The notes beneath the pieces were generated by a model. That model saw only the letters and a list, made by a program, of their open reading frames with translations. It was not told the DNA's origin and did not search any database. Shown piece by piece: positions 1 through 4,529 of a stretch of DNA of 5,333 nucleotides. This DNA comes from Desulfurococcales archaeon (GTDB lineage Archaea; Thermoproteota; Thermoprotei_A; Sulfolobales; WAQK01): contig JALURJ010000103.1 in assembly GCA_027016915.1 (NCBI GenBank), positions 1-5,333 on the forward strand. The letters are read 5' to 3'. The translations under genes and the position numbers were made by a program. The first letter of the stretch is position 1. Each line of letters starts with the position of its first letter.

Positions 1-408
1 GTACATATAGACTATCGTTGCCTCGCTTATGGGAGTAGCGAAAAAGTCCCCCAATATGAACCTAACCCTCCTCTCCACTCCCTCCCTCCTCGCCAGCCTC
101 CACGCCTCCGCCACAAGCTCAGGGTTCCTCTCTATCCCCACTGCCCTGCCAGCACCCCTCTTAACCGCCTCAACCACAACCCTCCCATCGCCTGAGCCAA
201 GGTCGTAAAACACGTCCCTATTAGTAGGCTTGGCAAGCGTGAAGATCAGGTCGAAAAGCTCCCTACGCGTAGGTACCCATGGAACCCAGTATGGGTCTGT
301 GAAGGCCCTGAGAGGGAGCCAGACCACCTCGGCGCTGAACCACTGCTGGTCACGCGTTATGGTTGGGCACCCCGCGCTGCTACTGTTCCGCCGGGCCCGG
401 TTCAACAC
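1..408 (-). CDS. aKMT-like SAM-dependent protein lysine methyltransferase, N-terminal part (runs off left edge)
   Basis: The 136 visible codons hold the front half of a class I SAM-dependent methyltransferase. Motif I is DLGSGDGR (residues 69-76), an acidic residue follows in GIERNPEL (E93), and GDFF (120-123) and SEATIVYMY (128-136) match motifs III and IV. The lead-in VPWVPTRREL and the order of motifs resemble crenarchaeal aKMT, a small (about 160 aa) enzyme that methylates lysines of chromatin protein Cren7 and other proteins; it is distantly like the FAM173 lysine methyltransferases. Substrate is inferred, not shown. The start is uncertain: TGA at 427-429 closes the frame, so GTG at 408 (or TTG at 405) is the longest choice and GTG at 327 the next. 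None has a Shine-Dalgarno. From 408 the protein has about 42 residues before VPWVPT, far more than aKMT. It lies 37 bases after the TrkA-C gene and may share its transcript. The C-terminus is outside the window. Confidence 0.8.
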   Translation of the reverse strand, partial: MLNRARRNSSSAGCPTITRDQQWFSAEVVWLPLRAFTDPYWVPWVPTRRELFDLIFTLAKPTNRDVFYDLGSGDGRVVVEAVKRGAGRAVGIERNPELVAEAWRLARREGVERRVRFILGDFFATPISEATIVYMY

Positions 409-445
409 AGAAGAAGCGATGATAAATCAAGTTTACTGCAAGATA

Positions 446-1219
446 CTAGTCGTACCCGCCGGTCATCTGCCTTCTCTGCTCCCGGAGCCTCTCCATCCTC
501 ACCGCCTCAGCATGCTCCCTGTCCCCTACGGGTCCCTTAAGCCTCTTGGAAAGGTTCAGCAAGGTCTCCTCAGGTCCGTAGCATACGAGTGTGTCGCCCA
601 CCATGATCTCGGTGTCCCCGTGGGGCGCCCCAACAAATCTCTCTTCGCCGTTCACCCTCCTGTAGATGGAGAGAACTAGCACACCCTCCTCGTCAAGCCG
701 CAGGTCCCTCAACTTCCTCCCTGCCAGCCAGCTGTCCTCCCTAACCTTGAACATCGATATGGTGTATCCTCGGCTAAGGCCTAGGAGCTGTTCATAGTCA
801 TACACTTTTATGGTGGTGAAACGCTCTAACGCTCTCTCGATAAGCCAGCTCAGACCCCGGTCCACGAGCTTGGATTTGCCGAAGAATAGCAACACACCCA
901 GACCCACGGCCAGCCACAAAGCCCTTTCCAGACTCTCGGCTGGGGTGGCGTTCACGAAGGTTAGTACGAGTGTGGCCAGGGCGGATGTGAACCCGGCGCT
1001 TCCAAGCAGCATGAGTATCCTGATAATCCTCCTCCTAACAGGGTGGGAAACCACGTACTCCGACTCCGAGGTGGTGAAACCCACGCCTGAAAAGGCTGAC
1101 TGGGCTTGAAAGGCGGCTACGTCCCTGGAGAGGCCTGTCATTTTGAGGGCCACAGTACCTATACGTACAACTATTATGGAGAAAAGGATGACGAGGAGGA
1201 ACATTATGAGGGCTGACAC
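446..1219 (-). CDS. Membrane protein with C-terminal TrkA-C (RCK_C) domain
   Basis: This 257-residue protein joins an N-terminal membrane part to a cytosolic ligand-sensing domain. Hydrophobic segments lie at about 3-24, 66-89 and 99-114. Between the first two is FQAQSAFSGVGFTTSESE (37-54), followed by SHPVRRR. Residues 150-227 look like a TrkA-C domain: LAGRKLRDLRL, then VGAPHGDTEIMVGDTLVCYG. Such domains bind ligands, often nucleotides, and gate ion channels or transporters. The C-terminal tail (228-257) is charged and probably helical. Similar short proteins with a TrkA-C domain occur in bacteria and archaea, usually annotated as TrkA-C proteins of unknown role; a part in potassium or other cation homeostasis is only an inference. 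There is no Rossmann TrkA-N domain and no full transporter beside it. The start is GTG at 1219 with AGGGGGT at 1231-1237 eleven bases before it; ATG at 1204 is an alternative. It sits 45 bases after the hydrolase gene on the same strand. Confidence 0.85.
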   Translation of the reverse strand: MSALIMFLLVILFSIIVVRIGTVALKMTGLSRDVAAFQAQSAFSGVGFTTSESEYVVSHPVRRRIIRILMLLGSAGFTSALATLVLTFVNATPAESLERALWLAVGLGVLLFFGKSKLVDRGLSWLIERALERFTTIKVYDYEQLLGLSRGYTISMFKVREDSWLAGRKLRDLRLDEEGVLVLSIYRRVNGEERFVGAPHGDTEIMVGDTLVCYGPEETLLNLSKRLKGPVGDREHAEAVRMERLREQRRQMTGGYD

Positions 1220-1264
1220 AGCCTGGAGGCACCCCCTAACTGTCCCGTTGGGTCCCGGCCTGAA

Positions 1265-1921
1265 TTATGTTTCGCTCTCCTCAAGCGCTACCTTGACGAA
1301 ATAGTTGTCAGCCAGCTCCAAACCGATACTGGTAGAGGGGCCATGGCCTGGGTAAACCTTCGTCTCGCTGGGGAGGCCTGCCAGCCGCCGTAGACTTTTC
1401 TTCATATCCTCCCAGGAGCCTCCTGGCAGATCCACACGGCCTATGGAGCCTCTGAACAGGACGTCGCCCACGATCGCCGAGTCCCCGGCTAGAAGCGTTA
1501 TGCTGCCCGGCGAGTGGCCTGGAGTCTCCCATACAGCCAGCTCCACGCCTCCCAACCTTATGGTTGAACCCTCCCTGACCAGCTTATCGGGCGCTGGTGG
1601 AGGGTCTATGCTCACACCCAGCCACTGCCTAGCCACCAGATGTGCGGAAGCCGCTATCGCTGCATCGTTAGCATGGATCATGAATGGGGCCTCGTACCCC
1701 AGCTCCCTTAGCCTCCCTACCCCGAGGATGTGGTCGAAATGGCCGTGGGTAGCCACTATCGCCTCCACCTCCACCCCTAACTCCCTGATCCTCCTATGCA
1801 CAGCGTCAACGTCGGAGGGCCAGCCTGGATCCACGACTATAGCCTTGCCTCCAGAGTAGACTAGATAGCAGTTGGTTGCTAGGGGGCCAACCTCGAACCG
1901 CTCAACCCGGATTGGCGACAT
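1265..1921 (-). CDS. MBL-fold metallohydrolase, glyoxalase II-like
   Basis: This 218-residue metallo-beta-lactamase-fold hydrolase resembles hydroxyacylglutathione hydrolase (glyoxalase II). All the metal ligands of a two-metal site are visible: H59, H61, D63 and H64 in THGHFDH, H136 in TPGHSPGS, D153 in VGDVLF, and H193 in YPGHGP. The N-terminal stretch VGPLATNCYLV and VVDPG are typical of this subfamily. The family hydrolyses thioesters such as S-D-lactoylglutathione. Crenarchaea generally lack glutathione, so the physiological substrate here is unknown. Length is normal for short archaeal and bacterial members. The start ATG at 1921 fits the family N-terminus, although the Shine-Dalgarno is weak. 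A TATA-like box near 1966 would give a leader of about 20 bases. It is the first gene of the probable minus-strand unit with the TrkA-C and methyltransferase genes. No truncation or missing key residue is visible. Confidence 0.92.
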   Translation of the reverse strand: MSPIRVERFEVGPLATNCYLVYSGGKAIVVDPGWPSDVDAVHRRIRELGVEVEAIVATHGHFDHILGVGRLRELGYEAPFMIHANDAAIAASAHLVARQWLGVSIDPPPAPDKLVREGSTIRLGGVELAVWETPGHSPGSITLLAGDSAIVGDVLFRGSIGRVDLPGGSWEDMKKSLRRLAGLPSETKVYPGHGPSTSIGLELADNYFVKVALEESET

Positions 1922-1962
1922 GGGGGTTCAGCCCAACCCTACCTGTAGTGTTTACCGGGCAA

Positions 1963-1970
1963 TCTATAAG
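1963..1970 (-). promoter_or_regulatory. Putative TATA box for the MBL-fold hydrolase unit
   Basis: On the minus strand the sequence reads CTTATAGA. It lies about 45 bases before the ATG at 1921, so transcription would start near 1941 and leave a leader of about 20 bases. It sits just beyond the 3' end of the tRNA, so read-through from the tRNA gene is an alternative source of transcript. Assigned from sequence and spacing only. Confidence 0.45.
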
Positions 1971-1977
1971 AAGGGTG

Positions 1978-2089
1978 TGGAGCCGGGGGCGGGATTCGAA
2001 CCCGCGAAATAGCGGGTTTCCGATGGGCGGACCCCTTCTGCGGGCGCTCCACTGCAGCCCGCCGCCTTAGACCGCTCGGCCACCCCGGC
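1978..2089 (-). tRNA. tRNA-Cys (GCA), intron-containing, CCA encoded
   Basis: On the minus strand the acceptor GCCGGGG (2089-2083) pairs with CCCCGGC (1988-1982). It is followed by U73 (1981) and an encoded CCA (1980-1978). The D arm is GCC/GGC around a loop with GG. The anticodon stem GCGGG (2062-2058) leads to CU, then anticodon GCA (2055-2053) and G37 (2052). The matching strand CCCGC is at 2016-2012, so 34 bases must be an intron. The T arm is GCGGG, loop TTCGAAT, CCCGC (2005-1989). The spliced anticodon loop CUGCAGA and discriminator U match archaeal tRNA-Cys, for example that of Methanocaldococcus jannaschii as I remember it. The mature length is 75 bases plus CCA, with a variable region of six bases (UAUUUC). 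Reading it as an unspliced class II tRNA-Leu or tRNA-Ser fails, because no suitable anticodon follows a U33 and the discriminator is U. Confidence 0.92.
2018..2051 (-). other. Intron of tRNA-Cys at canonical position 37/38
   Basis: Removing these 34 bases joins G37 (2052) to A38 (2017) and gives a standard seven-base anticodon loop. The surrounding fold resembles a relaxed bulge-helix-bulge. C32-G2020, U33-G2021 and G34-C2022 form a short central helix, and AAA (2019-2017) is the 3' bulge. An inner helix starts with U2051-A2024, G2050-C2025 and G2049-C2026. C35 opposite U2023 does not pair, so the motif is not the perfect four-pair form. Crenarchaeal heteromeric splicing endonucleases are known to accept relaxed motifs. 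The pairing was worked out by eye. Confidence 0.75.
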
Positions 2090-2116
2090 CCAATAATACT
2101 TGGTGATCCGGTGGGG

Positions 2117-2123
2117 TTAAATA
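2117..2123 (-). promoter_or_regulatory. TATA box of the tRNA-Cys gene
   Basis: The minus strand reads TATTTAA about 31 bases before the mature tRNA 5' end at 2089. This is the spacing expected for an archaeal promoter starting a few bases upstream of the tRNA. It is back to back with the nucleotidyltransferase promoter. Confidence 0.65.
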
Positions 2124-2146
2124 CCTACTCCTACACTCTCGCTACC

Positions 2147-2154
2147 GTTATAAC
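2147..2154 (+). promoter_or_regulatory. TATA box of the nucleotidyltransferase gene
   Basis: GTTATAAC lies about 40 bases before the ATG at 2191. Transcription would start near 2175, leaving a short leader that contains the Shine-Dalgarno GAGGGAG at 2177-2183. It diverges from the tRNA promoter about 25 bases away. The rest of the 2090-2190 gap holds nothing else I can recognise. Confidence 0.55.
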
Positions 2155-2190
2155 CTACGCTGGCCGGATAAATGTCGAGGGAGACCCAAT

Positions 2191-2757
2191 ATGTATATGG
2201 TGGAGGATCTGGTGCAGGTTATGAGGGAGCTTTCGAGGAGAGGCGTCGATGCTGTCATCATAGGAGGCACGGCTGTGGAGCTTGCCTCCAAGTCCCAGAA
2301 GTTGACAGGTGACCTCGACCTGTTCCCCCTCAACATGAGCCCGCTGCTCGAAGAGGACTTCTACCGGGCGCTAGCCGAGGAGCTTGGATGGGGGTTCGGA
2401 TACACGGACCTAGGCACCCCTAGGCTGATGGCCAGGGTAAGCTCCGGCGACCTGGCCGTAGAGTTCTACGAGAACATCCACGACTTCTACGTGCCCCCGG
2501 CCATGCTGAACTCCGCTGGGACCAAGAGAATAGGTGGCTTAGAGATCAAGGTTATACAGCCGGAGGACTACGTGGTTCTTAAGGCGAGAGCCGGGGGAGA
2601 GGAGGACCTCGAGAAGCTGAAGGAGCTGTCCAGGCTGGCCTCCAAAGGCAAGCTCAAGCTCAACCTCCGGCTCGTAAAGAGGGGCATCGAGTATTTCCCA
2701 GAAGAGGAGAGACCCGTCATAGAGAGGAGGCTTAGGGACTGCTCCTTCAACATATAA
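2191..2757 (+). CDS. MNT/AbiEii-like nucleotidyltransferase-fold protein
   Basis: This 188-residue protein has the marks of the minimal nucleotidyltransferase fold. VIIGGTAVEL (22-31) carries the GG turn, TGDLDLF (39-45) carries the paired acidic residues D41 and D43, and E91 in VEFYE is a candidate third acidic ligand. Then come VIQPEDYVVLKARAGGEEDLEKL (121-143), a segment typical of AbiEii and related families, where a lysine precedes an acidic helix. Such proteins transfer a nucleotide to protein or RNA targets; some act as toxins or antitoxin partners, others are orphans of unknown role. No HEPN, AbiEi-like or other partner gene is adjacent: the neighbours are a divergent tRNA and a convergent ribosomal protein gene. 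The start ATG at 2191 follows GAGGGAG with seven bases between; ATG at 2197 is less well placed. The motifs look intact, so I expect an active fold, but the substrate is unknown. Confidence 0.85.
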   Translation: MYMVEDLVQVMRELSRRGVDAVIIGGTAVELASKSQKLTGDLDLFPLNMSPLLEEDFYRALAEELGWGFGYTDLGTPRLMARVSSGDLAVEFYENIHDFYVPPAMLNSAGTKRIGGLEIKVIQPEDYVVLKARAGGEEDLEKLKELSRLASKGKLKLNLRLVKRGIEYFPEEERPVIERRLRDCSFNI

Positions 2758-2781
2758 GTCGTGAACAGGGCGGAGAACAGG

Positions 2782-2949
2782 CTACCTCTTAAACCCTGCA
2801 CCCTTCTTCTTAGGCCTCAGGTTCTTACTCCTACATCTCCTACACTTCTTCGCTCCCGGCGGATTTATGGCGCCACACTTCCTGCACACCATCTTGTTGA
2901 GGACGCGGTTATAGACTATCTCCAGCTTCACCGGGTCGGTCACGGGCAT
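2782..2949 (-). CDS. rpl40e: Large-subunit ribosomal protein L40e
   Basis: This 55-codon gene encodes a basic zinc-binding protein of the large ribosomal subunit. It begins MPVTDPVKLEIVYNRVLNK. A zinc site C22-x2-C25-x10-C36-x2-C39 follows (VCRKCG and CRRC), with a lysine/arginine-rich tail ending GAGFKR. Archaeal L40e stands alone, whereas the eukaryotic homologue is made as a ubiquitin fusion. The length is normal for archaea. The ATG at 2949 follows GGGGTG (2957-2962) with about seven bases between. A TATA-like AGTTTAAG near 2990 gives a leader of roughly 15 bases. The gene converges on the nucleotidyltransferase gene with 24 bases between the two stops. It is short enough to be missed by automatic gene callers, but the family match leaves little doubt. 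Confidence 0.95.
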   Translation of the reverse strand: MPVTDPVKLEIVYNRVLNKMVCRKCGAINPPGAKKCRRCRSKNLRPKKKGAGFKR

Positions 2950-2974
2950 CGTCCACGCACCCCGCCTAGAGGTT

Positions 2975-3005
2975 CATGGAGGGCCTCTTAAACTTTGCCT
3001 CCATG
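2975..3005. repeat. Inverted repeat flanking the L40e TATA box
   Basis: CATGGAGG at 2975-2982 has its exact reverse complement CCTCCATG at 2998-3005. The 15-base spacer holds the TTAAA core of the putative L40e promoter. It could be an operator for the divergent L40e / endonuclease pair, or chance. The arms do not extend beyond eight bases. Confidence 0.4.
2987..2994 (-). promoter_or_regulatory. Putative TATA box of rpl40e
   Basis: The minus strand reads AGTTTAAG about 41 bases before the ATG at 2949. Transcription would begin near 2965, just ahead of the GGGGTG Shine-Dalgarno. The AT-rich core also reads TTAAA on the plus strand and could serve the gene at 3045 with a leader of about 30 bases. 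Confidence 0.5.
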
Positions 3006-3044
3006 GACCGGAACCGTTAATGTGCGTCCCAGCCAAAGGTCCTA

Positions 3045-3890
3045 GTGGTGCCAGCCGTGAGGATAAGGTTCGGCCCCGCAGGCAAACCCGTAGGGTTTAA
3101 GGGCCCCATGGAGAACGTGCCCAGCTACCTGGCCGAGATAGGACTGGACGCATTAGAGTATGAGGCCGTTAGGGGGGTCAACATAAGGGAGGAGAAGGCA
3201 AGGCTGCTGGGTGAGGAGGCCGAGAAGCACGGCGTGCTCCTCTCGCTCCACGCACCCTACTTCGTGAACCTAGCCGCGGAGAAGCAGGAAACCGTGGAGG
3301 CCAGCATAAGGAGAATAGTGCAGTCGCTCCAGGCGGCCGAGTGGATGAATGCCTACATAGTGGTTTTCCACCCGGGCTACTATAAGGGCCTGAGCCGCGA
3401 GGAGGCCCTGAAACGCACCGTTGAGGCCCTCAGAAGGGCCTGGGATGAGGCCAGAAGCTTGGGTGTGGCACGGCCGTGGCTGGGCCCCGAAACAACGGGT
3501 AAGACCAGCCAGATAGGCTCCCTAGAGGACCTAGCCGAGATATGTGGCGCGGTTGAGAGGTGCAGGCCCACGGTTGACTGGGCTCACCTGTACGCTAGGA
3601 GTGAGGGAGCAGTCATTGTCTCCAAGGAGGATGTTGTCAGAGTGATAGATTTCGTGGAGAAACACTTCGGCACAGAGGCCCTGAAACCCCTGCACCAGCA
3701 CTTCTCACGGATAGAGTACGGCCGGGGCGGCGAGAAGAGACACCACGTCATGGCTGCCCAAGAATATGGGCCCGAGTTCCGCCATGTCTGCGGCGCCCTC
3801 AAAGAGCTGGGTGTGGATAGCGTGATTATATCGGAGAGCCCGCTCCTCGACAAGGATGCCCTGGTCATGAAGGAGATCTGCAGCACGTAG
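3045..3890 (+). CDS. Endonuclease IV (Nfo)-type AP endonuclease homologue
   Basis: This 281-residue TIM-barrel protein belongs to AP endonuclease family 2, which cuts DNA 5' to abasic sites in base excision repair. Its length is close to E. coli Nfo (285). Candidate metal ligands appear in family order: H69 in SLHAPYFVNL, H109 in VVFHPGYY, E149 in LGPETTGK, D178 and H181 in TVDWAHLYAR, H217 or H219 in KPLHQHFS, H233 or H234 in GEKRHH, and E264 in ISESP. The E. coli Asp-Arg-His metal triplet is here replaced by KRHH with E230 just before it, so the third metal site may differ; the IEYGRGGEKRHH form fits an archaeal subgroup. Start: GTG at 3045 or 3048, both just after AAAGGT (3035-3040); GTG at 3057 is possible. 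GTTAA near 3018 would make the 3045 start nearly leaderless. It is divergent from rpl40e, with the lipid synthase gene 54 bases downstream. Confidence 0.88.
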   Translation: MVPAVRIRFGPAGKPVGFKGPMENVPSYLAEIGLDALEYEAVRGVNIREEKARLLGEEAEKHGVLLSLHAPYFVNLAAEKQETVEASIRRIVQSLQAAEWMNAYIVVFHPGYYKGLSREEALKRTVEALRRAWDEARSLGVARPWLGPETTGKTSQIGSLEDLAEICGAVERCRPTVDWAHLYARSEGAVIVSKEDVVRVIDFVEKHFGTEALKPLHQHFSRIEYGRGGEKRHHVMAAQEYGPEFRHVCGALKELGVDSVIISESPLLDKDALVMKEICST

Positions 3891-3905
3891 CAGGCTACGC
3901 CTGGC

Positions 3906-3913
3906 TTTATATT
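3906..3913 (+). promoter_or_regulatory. TATA box of the CDP-alcohol phosphatidyltransferase gene
   Basis: TTTATATT is a near-ideal archaeal box A, 15 bases after the stop of the preceding gene. Transcription would start near 3932-3936, downstream of the TTG at 3912. This excludes 3912 as start if the promoter is used and favours GTG at 3945. Confidence 0.75.
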
Positions 3914-3928
3914 GCTGTTCAACCCACT

Positions 3929-3938
3929 AGGGGTGGGG
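3929..3938 (+). promoter_or_regulatory. Shine-Dalgarno that decides the start at 3945
   Basis: AGGGGTGGGG ends six bases before GTG 3945. The TTG at 3912 has no comparable site; the sequence before it is the TATA box. Confidence 0.6.
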
Positions 3939-3944
3939 TTCCAG

Positions 3945-4529
3945 GTGCTCACCAAGCTAAGGCCTGTGGCTAGAAGGCTTCTCGAGGCCCCCGCCAGGCT
4001 GCTTGTCAAGGCTGGCCTAACCGCAGACCAGGTCACGTTGCTCGGCCTGCTGAGCTCCCTCCTACCCGTGTATTTTGCCTACCGGGGAGAACCTCTCCTC
4101 GTGGCCATGTTCATAGGTCTGTCCGGCCTCCTTGACGCTATAGATGGTAGCGTTGCAAGGCTCACAGGCACCGCGTCCAAGGCTGGGGCCTTCCTAGACT
4201 CGACGACCGATAGGTTGGCCGACGCGCTTTACTACGTGTCTTTGATAGTGCTGGGCCTAAACCCGGTGCTCGCCTCACTGGCCATGGGTTTAGCGTTGGT
4301 CACCAGCTACAGTAAGGCCAGGTCAGCATCACTGGGCCTAGTGGAGGAGGAGGGCATAGGGCTCATGGAGAGAGGCGACAGAATAGTTGCTCTAATGCTG
4401 ATCTCGGCACTCTACGCCTACAAGCCTCTCTGGGGCAACTATGCACTAGCCGTCCTCACCATACTCAGCCTATACACGGTGGCTGAGAGAAGCATATACT
4501 ACTACAGGTTTCTCCGCTCTAAAGCCTAA
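3945..4529 (+). CDS. CDP-alcohol phosphatidyltransferase, probable archaetidylinositol phosphate synthase
   Basis: This 194-residue integral membrane enzyme carries the complete family signature D-x2-D-G-x2-A-R-x8-G-x3-D-x3-D, visible as DAIDGSVARL and GAFLDSTTDR (residues 64-90 counted from this start). The family moves a phosphoalcohol onto a CDP-activated lipid. GLTADQVTLLGL near the N-terminus, SYSKARSASLGL, and the GLMERGDR segment fit the archaeal archaetidylinositol phosphate synthase branch, which joins CDP-archaeol to inositol phosphate to make archaeal phosphoinositol lipids. That substrate is inferred from family resemblance. About six hydrophobic segments are spread over the length. 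The frame is open back to TTG 3912, but that codon lies inside the TATA box. GTG 3945 has a good Shine-Dalgarno and begins VLTKLRPVARRLLE, typical for the family. The TAA stop overlaps the trmY stop tail to tail. Confidence 0.9.
   Translation: MLTKLRPVARRLLEAPARLLVKAGLTADQVTLLGLLSSLLPVYFAYRGEPLLVAMFIGLSGLLDAIDGSVARLTGTASKAGAFLDSTTDRLADALYYVSLIVLGLNPVLASLAMGLALVTSYSKARSASLGLVEEEGIGLMERGDRIVALMLISALYAYKPLWGNYALAVLTILSLYTVAERSIYYYRFLRSKA

Noticed and set aside
230..679. Open frame of 149 codons on the plus strand
   Set aside because: It runs antisense across the start of the aKMT-like gene and the end of the TrkA-C gene; its product has no recognisable motifs.
810..1109. Open frame of 99 codons on the plus strand
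   Set aside because: It is antisense to the membrane part of the TrkA-C protein and shows no family features.
1443..1859. Open frame of 138 codons on the plus strand
   Set aside because: It is antisense to the hydrolase, whose metal ligands prove the minus-strand frame.
1876..2070. Open frame of 64 codons on the plus strand
   Set aside because: It crosses the tRNA-Cys gene in antisense. The peptide containing SRGRDSNPRN is the well-known spurious translation of a tRNA T arm.
1981..2089. Unspliced class II tRNA (Leu or Ser) with a long variable arm
   Set aside because: No Leu or Ser anticodon follows a U33 at the end of the GCGGG stem. The discriminator is U, and the loop CUGCAG fits tRNA-Cys with an intron.
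2763..2780. Direct repeat GAACAGG (2763-2769 and 2774-2780) between convergent genes
   Set aside because: Seven bases twice in a short gap is likely chance; no further copies or mobile element ends are seen.
2761..2991. Open frame of 76 codons on the plus strand
   Set aside because: It is antisense to the L40e gene, whose zinc ligands and length fit the family.
3584..4036. Open frame of 150 codons on the minus strand
   Set aside because: It is antisense to the endonuclease IV homologue and the start of the lipid synthase; its composition is serine/leucine-rich without motifs.
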